From NCBI RefSeq assembly GCF_003030345.1, contig NZ_CP028158.1, positions 5,208,001 through 5,272,000 of the forward strand: 64,000 nt of DNA, written 5' to 3'. Below, in pieces: positions 16,989 to 29,640 of the stretch. Position numbers and translations under genes: made by a program. The notes under the pieces are model-generated. The model saw nothing but the letters and a program-made list of their open reading frames with translations. It was not told the origin of the DNA and ran no database searches. The number at the start of each line of letters is the position of its first letter. The stretch's first letter is position 1. The DNA comes from Plantactinospora sp. BC1. GTDB lineage: Bacteria; Actinomycetota; Actinomycetes; Mycobacteriales; Micromonosporaceae.

Positions 16989-17495
16989 TCAGGCGCTGGA
17001 CCGGGTCCGCCCGCGACGCTGCTGCCAGAGCTGGACGATCTCCTCAAACTCCTCGAAGAACCTGCCCGGTCCGGAGAAGGCCCGCTCGTCGAGGAAGAAG
17101 AGCGTCCAGCGCCGCCGCTGGTGCTGGTGGTCGTAGACCGCCACCACGTAGCGGGAGGTGACGTCGAACGGGCCGACCCGGGTCACTCCCCGGTTGTCGT
17201 GCAGGTGGAAGTCGCGGATGTCGGACCAGCCGTACCGCCGGTCGCCGAGGAATCCCCGCCGGAGTATCCCGTCCCGGTCGACCACCGTCCCCATCCGGGA
17301 CACCCGCAGGCTCACCCCGAGCAGCAGGCCCAGGGTCCCGAGCAGGATCACCGCCGACAGCCAGCCGGGCAGGCCGGTGAAGAGCGCGGCGTACCCGACC
17401 GGCAGCATGACGGCGACGGTCAGGACGACGAAGTAGCCGACCATGGCTCTCGGCATGCCGTAGGTCGCCGGCAGCGGCCTCAAGCCACTCACCAC
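16989..17495 (-). CDS. PH-domain-type small membrane protein
   Basis: A 168-residue protein with two membrane helices (about 18-40 and 44-64) followed by a beta-rich PH-like cytoplasmic domain (RVSRMGTVVDRDGILRRGFL, SDIRDFHLHDNRGVTRVGPF, RRWTLFFLD). The layout matches the proteins at 12549-13313 and 37591-38142, so this genome has several such orphan proteins. The start is uncertain: GTG at 17495 lacks a good ribosome site and an ATG at 17456 is in frame. Function unknown. Confidence 0.65.
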   Translation of the reverse strand: MVSGLRPLPATYGMPRAMVGYFVVLTVAVMLPVGYAALFTGLPGWLSAVILLGTLGLLLGVSLRVSRMGTVVDRDGILRRGFLGDRRYGWSDIRDFHLHDNRGVTRVGPFDVTSRYVVAVYDHQHQRRRWTLFFLDERAFSGPGRFFEEFEEIVQLWQQRRGRTRSSA

Positions 17496-17581
17496 CCATA
17501 CAACGTCCGTAGTCCCGACGAGCTGTCCGGAACGAAGGTTATCGACGTTCGAGGTGCCGCGCCATGCGCCGGACGGAGATA

Positions 17582-17610
17582 ATCGCCCGCCGGGCGGAGC
17601 GGCGGGCGAT
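17582..17610 (-). terminator. Terminator of the arginine operon
   Basis: A perfect 10-bp stem (17582-17591 with 17601-17610) with a 9-base loop begins five bases after the argH stop. Confidence 0.75.
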
Positions 17611-17615
17611 CTCGG

Positions 17616-19085
17616 TCAGCTGTTCGGGATGACCTGCTCCGTCGACCACTGCCGCCAGCCGTCGAGCTGGTCGGAGGCGGCGACGAGCTGGTCGGAGACC
17701 GGTCCCGGGCCGGTCGAACCGGGCGTGGTCCGGGCGGCCAGCGCGGACCGGACCGAGAGCACGTCCCGAACCCCGGGGTCGAGATGCTCGCTGACCAGCC
17801 GCAGGTCGTCGTCGGAGACCTCGTCCAGCTCACAGTCGCGGGCCACGCAGAGCGCCACCAGCCGGCCGGTCACCTCGTGCGCCTCCCGGAACGGTACGCC
17901 CTTGCGGACCAGCCAGTCGGCGACCTCGGTGGCCAGCGAGAAGCCGACCGGGGCGGCGGCGGCGAGCCGGTCCACCCGGACGGTCATCGTGGAGACCATC
18001 CCGGCCAGCGCCGGCAGCACCAGGTCGAGGGTGTCGATCGCGTCGAACGCCGGCTCCTTGTCCTCCTGCATGTCCCGGTCGTACGCCATCGGCAGCCCCT
18101 TGAGCATGGTCAGTACGGTGACCAGCCCACCGATCAGCCGGCCGGACTTGCCCCGGGCCAGCTCGGCGACGTCGGCGTTCTTCTTCTGCGGCATGATCGA
18201 CGAACCGGTGGCGAAGGAGTCGTCCAGCTCCACCCAGCCGAACTCCTGCGAGGTCCACATCACCACCTCCTCGCCGAGCCGGGACAGGTGCACCCCGAGC
18301 AGCGCGGTGACGAAGAGGAACTCGGCCACGAAGTCCCGGTCGGCGACCGCGTCCATCGAGTTGGCGAACGAGGTCCGGAAGCCCAACTCCTTCGAGACCG
18401 CCACCGGGTCGAGCGGCAGCCCGGAGCCGGCCAGCGCGCCCGCGCCGAGCGGACTGACCGCCGCCCGGTGGTCCCAGTCACGCAGCCGCGCCAGGTCGCG
18501 CAGCAGCGGCTGGACGTGCGCGAGCAGCCAGTGCCCGAAGGTGACCGGCTGCGCGTGCTGCACGTGGGTCATCCCCGGCGCCGGGGTCTCCAGGTTGCGG
18601 GCCGCCTGCTCCACCAGCGCGTCGGCCAGCCCGACGATCCGGGCGGCCAGCCCCCGGGCATGATCGCGCAGATAGAGCCGCAGGTCGGTGGCGACCTGGT
18701 CGTTGCGGGACCGGCCGGCCCGGAGCTTGCCGCCGAGCGTGCCGAGGCGTTCCAGCAGGCCGCGTTCGAGTGCGGTGTGCACGTCCTCGTCCTCGACGGT
18801 GGGCCGGAAGGTGCCGGTGCGCACCGCCGCCTCCAGGTCGTCCAGCGCGGCCAGCATCCGGCCCAGCTCGTCCGGGTCGAGCAGGCCGGCGGCGGCCAGC
18901 ACCCGGGCGTGCGCCCGGGAGCCGGCCAGGTCGTACGGGGCGAGCCGCCAGTCGAACTGGACGCTGACCGAGAGCCGGGCCAACGCCTCGGCCGGGCCAC
19001 CGGCGAACCGGCCACCCCAGAGGCTCGTACGGTTGGTTCCGGCGCTGTTCTCAGTCAGGCTCTTGTCGTCCACGCCGACCATCAT
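17616..19085 (-). CDS. argH: Argininosuccinate lyase
   Basis: A 489-residue cytoplasmic enzyme for the last step of arginine synthesis, splitting argininosuccinate into arginine and fumarate. The superfamily signature GSSIMPQKKNAD (near residue 300) holds the catalytic Ser on its mobile loop; TSLWGGRFAGGP marks the N-terminus and RSRNDQVATDLRLYLRD and TPGMTHVQHAQPV-like segments line the active site (here APGMTHVQHAQP). About 17 residues precede the conserved core, a slightly long N-terminus. It is the last gene of the operon, 73 bases after argG across a repeat-like element. Confidence 0.97.
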   Translation of the reverse strand: MMVGVDDKSLTENSAGTNRTSLWGGRFAGGPAEALARLSVSVQFDWRLAPYDLAGSRAHARVLAAAGLLDPDELGRMLAALDDLEAAVRTGTFRPTVEDEDVHTALERGLLERLGTLGGKLRAGRSRNDQVATDLRLYLRDHARGLAARIVGLADALVEQAARNLETPAPGMTHVQHAQPVTFGHWLLAHVQPLLRDLARLRDWDHRAAVSPLGAGALAGSGLPLDPVAVSKELGFRTSFANSMDAVADRDFVAEFLFVTALLGVHLSRLGEEVVMWTSQEFGWVELDDSFATGSSIMPQKKNADVAELARGKSGRLIGGLVTVLTMLKGLPMAYDRDMQEDKEPAFDAIDTLDLVLPALAGMVSTMTVRVDRLAAAAPVGFSLATEVADWLVRKGVPFREAHEVTGRLVALCVARDCELDEVSDDDLRLVSEHLDPGVRDVLSVRSALAARTTPGSTGPGPVSDQLVAASDQLDGWRQWSTEQVIPNS

Positions 19086-19158
19086 TGCTGAGCTTGCCTT
19101 TCGCTCGCGACTGCGGGGCTCACTCGCTTCGCTCCCTCACTCCTCGCGCTCGCAGCCG
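19086..19158. repeat. Extragenic repeat-like element between argG and argH
   Basis: This gap is built from short inverted and repeated words (TCGCTCGCGAC, GGGGCTCACTCGCTTCGCTCCCTCACTCC in parts, CGCGCTCGCAG). The style is that of GC-rich intergenic repeats seen many times in Micromonospora genomes (from memory). Only one copy lies in this window. Confidence 0.5.
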
Positions 19159-20366
19159 TCACTTCCCGGAGCCGCCCAGCCGGGCGTCCCGGGCCGCCGC
19201 CATCTTGCTCGGCAGGCCCCACAGCTGCACGAAGCCCTTGGCCAGGGACTGGTCGAAGGTGTCACCGGTGTCGTAGGTGGCCAGACCGAAGTCGTAGAGG
19301 CTCGCCTCAGAGCGCCGGCCGGTCACCACGGCCCGCCCGCCGTGCAGGGCCAACCGGACCTCGCCGGAGACGTGCTTCTGGGTGTCGTCGATGAAGGCGT
19401 CCAGCGCGTTCTTCAGCGGCGAGAACCAGAGACCGTCGTAGACCAGCTCGCCCCAGCGCTGGTCCACGCCCTTCTTGAACCGGGCCACGTCCCGCTCCAC
19501 GGTGACGTTCTCCAGCTCCTGGTGGGCGGTGATCAGCGCGATCGCGCCCGGCGCCTCGTACACCTCGCGGCTCTTGATGCCGACCAGCCGGTCCTCGACC
19601 ATGTCGAGCCGGCCCACCCCCTGGGCGCCGGCCCGCCGGTTCAGCTCCAGGATCGCCTGGTACGGGGTGACCGTCTCGCCGTCGATCGCCACCGGTACCC
19701 CGGCGTCGAAGGTGATCACGACGTGGTCGGGGTCGCGCGGCTCCGCCGGGTTGGCGGTGTAGGAATAGACGTCCTCGATCGGGGCGTTCCAGATGTCCTC
19801 CAGGAACCCGGTCTCCACCGCCCGGCCCCACAGGTTCTGGTCGATCGAGTACGGCGACTTGCGGGTCACGTCGATCGGCAGCCCCTTCTCCTCGGCGTAC
19901 GCGATCGCCTTGTCCCGGGTCCAGGCGTAGTCCCGGGCCGGCGCGATCACCTTGAGGTCGGGGGCGAGGGCGCCGAGGCCGGCCTCGAAGCGGACCTGGT
20001 CGTTGCCCTTGCCGGTGCAGCCGTGCGACACGATCGTGCCGCCGTAGTGCTTCGCCGCCTCGACCAGGTGCTTGACGATCAGCGGCCGGGAGAGCGCGGA
20101 GACCAGCGGATAGCGGTCCATGTAGAGCGCGTTGGCCCGCATCGCCGGGATGCAGTAGTCGGCCGCGAACTCCTCGCGGGCGTCGACCACCACCGACTCG
20201 GCGGCGCCGCAGTCCAGGGCCCGCTGGCGGATCGCCGCCATGTCCTCGCCGCCCTGCCCGACGTCGATCGCCACCGCGATCACCTCGGCGCCGGTCTGCT
20301 CGGCCAGATACGGGATGGCGACCGAGGTGTCCAGGCCCCCGGAGTACGCCAGTACGACGCGCTCGC

Positions 20367-20370
<4 letters not shown>
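19159..20370 (-). CDS. argG: Argininosuccinate synthase
   Basis: A 403-residue cytoplasmic enzyme that joins citrulline and aspartate using ATP. The P-loop-like pyrophosphatase motif [10 protein letters not shown] lies at residues 7-16, with [14 protein letters not shown] (near 115) and [15 protein letters not shown] (near 170) as further family signatures. The normal length is about 400. Its ATG overlaps the argR stop by four bases, so the repressor and this gene are coupled. It precedes argH in the leftward operon. Confidence 0.98.
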
Positions 20371-24049
<3,679 letters not shown>

Positions 24050-24053
<4 letters not shown>

Positions 24054-25240
24054 GTCGAGTACGCCGAGTTCTCGTGCACGTATGCGTGCGACAGGTCGTT
24101 GGTCCAGATGGTCGCCTCGGCCGGGCCGGCGTGCAGGTCGATCCGGATGGTCACCTGCCGGCCGGAGAGGTCGACCTTGCTCCGGTCCTCGGCGGCGGCG
24201 CCGGACCGGCAGACCCAGATGCCATTGACTGCCACGTCGATACCGTCCGGTTCGAAGGCGGCGGCCGTGGTGCCGACGGCGGCGAGGATCCGGCCCCAGT
24301 TCGGGTCGTTGCCGAAGAGCGCGGTCTTGACCAGGTTGTTCCGGGCGACCGCGCGGCCGACCTCGACCGCGTCGTCCTCGCTGGCCGCTCCGACCACCTC
24401 GATCGCGACCTCCTTGCTGGCCCCCTCGGCGTCGGCCACCAGTTGCCGGGCCAGGTCGTGACAGGCCGCGGTGACCGCAGCGGTCAGCTCGGCCTGGCTC
24501 GGCGCGATCCCGGAGGCGCCGCTGGCCAGCAGCAGTACGGTGTCGTTGGTGGAGAGGCAGCCGTCCGAGTCGACCCGCTCGAAGCTGACCCGGCAGGCTT
24601 CCCGGAGCGCCTCGTCGAGCACGGCCGGCCCGGCGATGGCGTCGGTGGTGACCACGCAGAGCATGGTGGCCATGGCGGGCGCGAGCATGCCGGCGCCCTT
24701 GGCCATCCCGCCGACCGTCCAGCCGGCACCGGCGACCACGGTCGTCTTCGGCCGGGTGTCGGTGGTCATGATCGCCTCGGCCGCCGCCGCCCCGCCGTCG
24801 GCGGCCAGCCCGGCCACCGCCGCGTCCACGGCGGGCAGCAGGCGCTGCATCGGCAGCCGCTCGCCGATCAGCCCGGTCGAGCAGACCGCGATCTCGCCGG
24901 CGCCGACCGCCGTTGCGCCGTCGGTGGCTCCGGAGAGCGCGGCGGCGGAGAGCGCGGCAGCGGCGTGTTCGGCGGTGGCGTGGGTGTCCTGGAAGCCGGG
25001 TGCCCCGGTGCAGGCGTTGGCGCCGCCGGAGTTGAGCACCACGGCCCGGAGCAGTCCGGTCGTGAGGACCTGCTGGCTCCAGAGCACCGGTGCCGCCTTG
25101 ATCCGGTTGGCGGTGAAGACCCCGGCCGCCGCCGCGTCCGGCCCGTCGTTGACCACCAGCGCGACGTCCCGGGCGTCGGTGGACTTGAGTCCGGCCGCCA
25201 CGCCGGCCGCCCGGAATCCCCGGGGCGCGGTGACGCTCAT
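24050..25240 (-). CDS. argJ: Glutamate N-acetyltransferase / amino-acid acetyltransferase
   Basis: A 396-residue bifunctional enzyme that recycles the acetyl group from acetylornithine to glutamate. It is made as a precursor that cuts itself before the Thr in the motif [14 protein letters not shown] (near residue 180), and GGMAKGAGM is plainly present. [11 protein letters not shown] forms the oxyanion region near residue 75. Its presence means the cyclic acetyl route is used. It lies 52 bases after argC and overlaps argB. Confidence 0.96.
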
Positions 25241-25292
25241 GCCAACCCTCCCTCGTTGTCGCGTGCTTCCCCGACCTCTGATCTCCGGTGTC

Positions 25293-26300
25293 TCACGGCG
25301 CGACCCCGTGCGTGGAGAGGCCGGTGGTCTCCGGCAACCCGAGCATCAGGTTGGCGCACTGCACCGCCTGGCCGGCGGCGCCCTTGCCGAGGTTGTCGAT
25401 GGCGCTGACCACGATCAGCCGACCGGAGTCGACGTCGACGGTCGCCTGGAGGTGGCAGGAGTTGCCGCCCAGCGTGGCGGCGGTGTGCGGCCACTGCCCC
25501 TCGGGCAGGAGGTGCACGAACGGCGCGTCCGCGTACGCCTGCGCCAGCACCTCGCGCGGGTCGGCCGGGGTGTCGCCGACGGGCAGCGCGGTGACGGTGG
25601 CCAGGATGCCGCGCGGCATCGGGGCCAGTACCGGGGTGAAGGAGAGTCCGGTCGCCCCGCTGGCCTGCTTGATCTCCGGCACGTGCTGGTGCGCGCCGAC
25701 CTTGTAGGGCGAGAGGTCGCCCATCACCTCGCTGCCGAGCAGGTGCGCCTTGGCGGACCGGCCGGCTCCGGAGGTGCCGGAGGCGGCGACCACCACCACG
25801 TCGTGCGGGGCGGCCACCCCGGCGGCGAGCAGCGGAGCGAGGGCGAGGATGGTGGCCACCGCGTAGCAGCCGGTGGCGGCGACCCGGGTGGCGGCGGCGA
25901 TCGCCGCCCGCTGGCCGGGCAACTCCGGCAGGCCGTAGGTCCAGGCGCCGGCGTGGGCGCCGCCGTAGTAGCGGGTCCAGGCGGCGGCGTCGGTGAGCCG
26001 GTGGTCGGCACCGAGGTCGACCAGGCGGACGTCGTCGGGCAGGGCCGCGGCCAGCGCCGCCGACTCGCCGTGCGGCAGGGCCAGGAAGACCAGGTCCGCG
26101 TCGGCGAGCACCGCCGGTTCGGTCCGGCCGAACATCAGGTCGAGGCCGGTGAGTTGCGGGTGTACGGCGGCGACCGGCTGGCCGGCCTGGCTGTGCGCGG
26201 TGGCGGCGACGAGGTCGAGTTCGGGGTGCCCGGCGATCAGCCGGAGCAGTTCGCCGCCCGCGTAGCCACTGGCACCGGCGACCGCGACTCGAATTCCCAT
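25293..26300 (-). CDS. argC: N-acetyl-gamma-glutamyl-phosphate reductase
   Basis: A 335-residue NADPH-dependent reductase, the third step of arginine synthesis and the first gene of this operon. The ATG at 26300 is chosen because GGAGGTGG lies just upstream and the Rossmann motif VAVAGASGYAGGEL then starts at residue 4; the open frame further upstream covers the promoter and is not coding. The catalytic Cys lies in VAATGCYAVATILALAPL (near residue 150). Two ARG-box-like dyads and a promoter are found directly upstream. Confidence 0.97.
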   Translation of the reverse strand: MGIRVAVAGASGYAGGELLRLIAGHPELDLVAATAHSQAGQPVAAVHPQLTGLDLMFGRTEPAVLADADLVFLALPHGESAALAAALPDDVRLVDLGADHRLTDAAAWTRYYGGAHAGAWTYGLPELPGQRAAIAAATRVAATGCYAVATILALAPLLAAGVAAPHDVVVVAASGTSGAGRSAKAHLLGSEVMGDLSPYKVGAHQHVPEIKQASGATGLSFTPVLAPMPRGILATVTALPVGDTPADPREVLAQAYADAPFVHLLPEGQWPHTAATLGGNSCHLQATVDVDSGRLIVVSAIDNLGKGAAGQAVQCANLMLGLPETTGLSTHGVAP

Positions 26301-26310
26301 GCCCACCTCC

Positions 26311-26365
26311 GCATTTCTATGCAGAAGTACGCTAACAGCCTCCCCGCCAGACTGCAAGTCTATGC
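26311..26365. promoter_or_regulatory. Two ARG-box-like operators
   Basis: GCATTTCTATGC (26311-26322) has perfect GCAT/ATGC arms; GCAAGTCTATGC (26354-26365) is a close copy 43 bases away, about four helical turns. One box lies downstream of the -10 and the other overlaps the -35, fitting an ArgR hexamer that bridges the promoter. Confidence 0.6.
26329..26357 (-). promoter_or_regulatory. Promoter of the arg operon
   Basis: Read leftward, TTGCAG (-35, complement of 26352-26357) and TAGCGT (-10, complement of 26329-26334) are 17 bases apart. The expected start of transcription is about 25 bases before the argC ATG. Confidence 0.7.
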
Positions 26366-26486
26366 GAAGGACTGAATGATCTTTCGAGCGTTGGGGTAAG
26401 GCTCGGCGACGACCCGACCGCATCCCCATCGACGAGCGTCAGCACACCGCCCGCCAGCCTCGGCGCCGGCCGGGCCGGGCCGGACC

Positions 26487-26867
26487 TCAGTCGCAGATCT
26501 CGTCGAACTCCTGCCGGACCTTCTCGAACGCGGTGTCGAACTCGGCGAGCTTCGGCCCGAGCGTGGCGGCCGGCTCCCTGGAGTCGATCTTGGCGGCCTC
26601 GATGGTGTCGGCCAGGCGCTGGATCGCGCCTCGGACGTCACCGTCCGCCGACTCCGCCACCTTCGCCAACTCGGGCCGCATGGCTTCGATCTGGGCGGCC
26701 CGGACCTCCGCCGCCGAGCCGCGCAGGCCGTGGAACTGACCGAGCACGCCCCGGGCGTCGTCACAGGCCTGCGGCGAGGTGTTCACCCCCGCCCCGCGAC
26801 AGCCACCGGCAAGCAACAGAACCAGCAGCACGCCGTACCCGAGCGCGCGCCGTCGACGACTCTCCAC
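26487..26867 (-). CDS. Small lipoprotein, function unknown
   Basis: A 126-residue exported protein. The GTG at 26867 is chosen because GGAGG lies six bases upstream and it yields a textbook type II signal peptide (basic start, then ALGYGVLLVLLLAGGC with the lipid-bearing Cys near residue 23). The mature part is a helical, charged domain with one further pair of Cys residues (ACDDARG and EICD at the end), which may form a disulfide. No enzymatic motif is seen. It reads toward the arg promoter as a single gene. Confidence 0.7.
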   Translation of the reverse strand: MESRRRRALGYGVLLVLLLAGGCRGAGVNTSPQACDDARGVLGQFHGLRGSAAEVRAAQIEAMRPELAKVAESADGDVRGAIQRLADTIEAAKIDSREPAATLGPKLAEFDTAFEKVRQEFDEICD

Positions 26868-26936
26868 CCCGTACCTCCGAAGTCGTGTGCGAGGCAGATC
26901 CTTCAGCATCCTTCGCGCAATGTCCATTCGTCGATG

Positions 26937-28148
26937 TCACGGGCGGTGGTCGGCGGAACGCAGCACGCCCATCCGGTCCGTCGGCTCCGGCCGCAGCCCT
27001 CGGAGCTGCCAGATCGCCAGCAGCACCAGCCCGACGCCGACCCCGGCCCACACCCCCGCCGCGAAGGGGGTGGAGCGCCACTCGGTCAGGATTCCGAGCG
27101 CGGGGCGGGCGACCGCGATGCCGATCCCGGCCAGGCTGGCCACCACCCCGAAGACCAGGGCGCGGACCCGGCGCGAGGTGACCTCGTTGGTGAGTACCTC
27201 CAGCACGGTCATGCCGAGCGCGTAGCCGAAGCCCATCACCGGCAGGAACAGGAACGGGCCGAGCCACTCCGCCTGGCTGACCGCGACCAGGGTGGCGAGG
27301 ACGAGCAGGAACGACACGGTCAGCGCGAGCCGGCGACGGGACACCGGGACGTATCCGGCCAGCAGGCCGCCGAGCACCGAGGCGGCGGCGAAGGCCGCGT
27401 ACATCCAGCCGGTGACCTGGGCGGAGAGCCCCAGTTCCAGGGCCAGCGGCTGAAACAGGATCCGGGCGCTCCAGCCGAAGAGCAACAGCAACACCCCCAA
27501 CCACACGGCCCGGCGCAGCCGGGCGTCGGCCGCCGCGGCCCGGATGTCGGCGAAGACCCCGGACAGCGAGCTGGCGACCCGGGATCCGGAGATCTCCGGC
27601 AGGGTCAGTGCGAGCAGGAACGCCAGCGCGGCCAGGCCGGCGGTGACGGTGAACGGCAGCGTCGGCTCCGTCTGGTAGAGGTAGCCGGCGGCGAGCAGCG
27701 AGAGGAGTACCGAGCCGCTGCCGACCGCCCGGATCAACCCGAAGGCCCGGGCCGGGCTGATCTCCAACTCGTCCTGGAGGCAGAGTTCGTAGAGGTAGGC
27801 GCTGGCCGCCCCGGAGGTGAGCGCCCAGAGTACGGCCCAGAGCACCCAGGCGGCGAAGAGCATCTGCACGGTACGGACCTGCGAGATCGCCGCGAACGTC
27901 AGCACCGCGCCCCCGGCCAGGGTCAGGTACGCCCGGCGGCGCCCGATCCGGTCCGCGAGGACACCCACCGGGAACTCGCAGGCGACCGAGACGATCCGGA
28001 ACACCCCGTCGGCCAGTACCGCGGTCGCCAGCGGAAAGCCGCGGTCGAGCAGGTAGATCAGCCAGATCGGGAACCAGAACTGGACCTCCAGCAGGAAGTG
28101 GGTGACCGTGAAGGTCCGGATCGCCCGGCTGCGCAGCGCCTGCCTCAT
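26937..28148 (-). CDS. MFS transporter
   Basis: A 403-residue integral membrane protein with about twelve helices in two halves. The loop 2-3 motif of the major facilitator superfamily appears as GVLADRIGRRRAYL (near residue 55), and a weaker copy follows in the second half (GGLLAGYVPVSRRRLAL). The likely role is proton-driven efflux of a small molecule; no substrate can be named. A TTG seven codons upstream is less likely as a start than the ATG used here. It lies 70 bases after the next leftward gene, probably in one transcript with it. Confidence 0.88.
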   Translation of the reverse strand: MRQALRSRAIRTFTVTHFLLEVQFWFPIWLIYLLDRGFPLATAVLADGVFRIVSVACEFPVGVLADRIGRRRAYLTLAGGAVLTFAAISQVRTVQMLFAAWVLWAVLWALTSGAASAYLYELCLQDELEISPARAFGLIRAVGSGSVLLSLLAAGYLYQTEPTLPFTVTAGLAALAFLLALTLPEISGSRVASSLSGVFADIRAAAADARLRRAVWLGVLLLLFGWSARILFQPLALELGLSAQVTGWMYAAFAAASVLGGLLAGYVPVSRRRLALTVSFLLVLATLVAVSQAEWLGPFLFLPVMGFGYALGMTVLEVLTNEVTSRRVRALVFGVVASLAGIGIAVARPALGILTEWRSTPFAAGVWAGVGVGLVLLAIWQLRGLRPEPTDRMGVLRSADHRP

Positions 28149-28218
28149 CCGACCGGCGCGCCTTCCCAAGTGAAGGCCCCGGCGGCGAGTGCCCCGGCGG
28201 CGGGTGCTCCGGTGGAAC

Positions 28219-29640
28219 TCATGCGCCGCGGTCCCGCCGGAAGAAGAGGTACACGATCACCAGCAGCGCGGAGACCACCCCCGAGGTGACCAGGATCGCG
28301 TCCGCCGGTTGCGAGGCGACCCAGGCGACCAGGGAGGAGCGGCCGAGGTCGTAGACGGCCATCTCCGGGTCGCTGGCGATCGACCGGCCGAACTCGGTCA
28401 CCGCGAGCGCCGTACCGAGGATCGAGGTCATCGCGATGCCGAGCAGGATCAGGTCGGTGAACATCGCGGACCGGGCCGTACGCCGGGCGGCGAGTTCGGC
28501 CAGCCGCCGGCCACAAAGATCGATCTTGAAGAGTACGGGCTGCTCCAGGAGTTTCTCGTAGTCCCAGAAGTCGAGGATCGCGTCCATCTCGACCCGTACC
28601 GCCCGCTTGAGGTATTTCGACAGGTCCTGCCGCTCCATGATGATCAGCTCGGCCCGCTGACTCAGCCCGGTCAGTTCCCCCTTGAGCTGCTCCAACTCCC
28701 AGCGGGAGCCGGCGGCGGCCGAGTCGGCGAGGATCTTCGACAGCCGGGCGTCGATCCGCTCCAGCACCCCGTAGAAGACCTGGGCGTAGCGCAGCGCCTC
28801 CCACTGGTCCCGGAACGGGTCACCGGGGAGCATCCGGGCACCCGCACCGGTCCGGTCCAGGAAGAGGTAGTTCAGCCAACGGACCAGATGGTCGAGGTCG
28901 CCGTCGAGGAGCCGGTCCGCCGGGGGTCGCTGGTCGTCGGCGATGACGACGTCCTTGACCCAGTGCCGGGTCATCTCCTCGGCCCCTGGCGCGGACGGGT
29001 CGACCACCAGACTCCGGGTCACCCAGAGCGTCTCACCGAACTCCGCCGTCACCGGGTCGTCGGCCGGGGTCGCCGAACGCAGTACCTCCTCGTCCCGGTC
29101 CGCCTCGCGCAGCAGCGCGAGCACCGGGTCGAGGTACCGCCGGACGATCTCCCGGGCGGTCTGCTCGCCCAACTCCACCGCCCGGGCCTGCAACCCGTCG
29201 AGCCGGGCCGGCAGCGGGCCGGTCTGCCCGGCCAGCCACGGGTCCACCTCGGCCAGCATCTCCAGCAGCATCAGCCCGTGGTCGTAGAGCCGGAAGCTGA
29301 TCTCCACCGTCCCCGCCCAGAGCGGGTCACCGGGCCGCTCGGTCAGGTGCTCGGGGCGGAGCCGACCGGTCAGCACGTGCAGGGTCCGCTCCGCCGCGTG
29401 TTCGCTGATGCTGCGATAGAGGTTGAGCGAACTGCGCGGCCGGGTGTGCTTGAGCGCCACCACCGGCGGCGATTCGGCGACATCCGCCCGGACCCGCGCC
29501 GCCAGCCGGGGCAGCAGGGTGTCGAGGGCCGGCTGCCGCTCGGCCCAGAACCGCGCGTGCGCCGCCGGATCCCGCAGCGCCGCTCCGGGTACGGCGTAGA
29601 AGTCGACGACCACCGGGGCGAGGATCCGCAGCTGGGTCAC
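28219..29640 (-). CDS. Unrecognised membrane protein with CorA-like topology
   Basis: A 473-residue protein. The first 370 residues are soluble, alpha-helical and rich in Arg, Glu and Leu; they include a long predicted helix (about 290-370, with LEQLKGELTGLSQRAELIIM) leading directly into two C-terminal membrane helices (about 395-420 and 445-468). This is the topology of CorA-type channels, but the GMN loop of CorA is absent, so ion transport is only a guess. Its start overlaps the stop of the anchored binding-protein gene (29637-30719) by four bases, so the two are made together and probably act together. I do not recognise the family. Confidence 0.7.
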   Translation of the reverse strand: MTQLRILAPVVVDFYAVPGAALRDPAAHARFWAERQPALDTLLPRLAARVRADVAESPPVVALKHTRPRSSLNLYRSISEHAAERTLHVLTGRLRPEHLTERPGDPLWAGTVEISFRLYDHGLMLLEMLAEVDPWLAGQTGPLPARLDGLQARAVELGEQTAREIVRRYLDPVLALLREADRDEEVLRSATPADDPVTAEFGETLWVTRSLVVDPSAPGAEEMTRHWVKDVVIADDQRPPADRLLDGDLDHLVRWLNYLFLDRTGAGARMLPGDPFRDQWEALRYAQVFYGVLERIDARLSKILADSAAAGSRWELEQLKGELTGLSQRAELIIMERQDLSKYLKRAVRVEMDAILDFWDYEKLLEQPVLFKIDLCGRRLAELAARRTARSAMFTDLILLGIAMTSILGTALAVTEFGRSIASDPEMAVYDLGRSSLVAWVASQPADAILVTSGVVSALLVIVYLFFRRDRGA

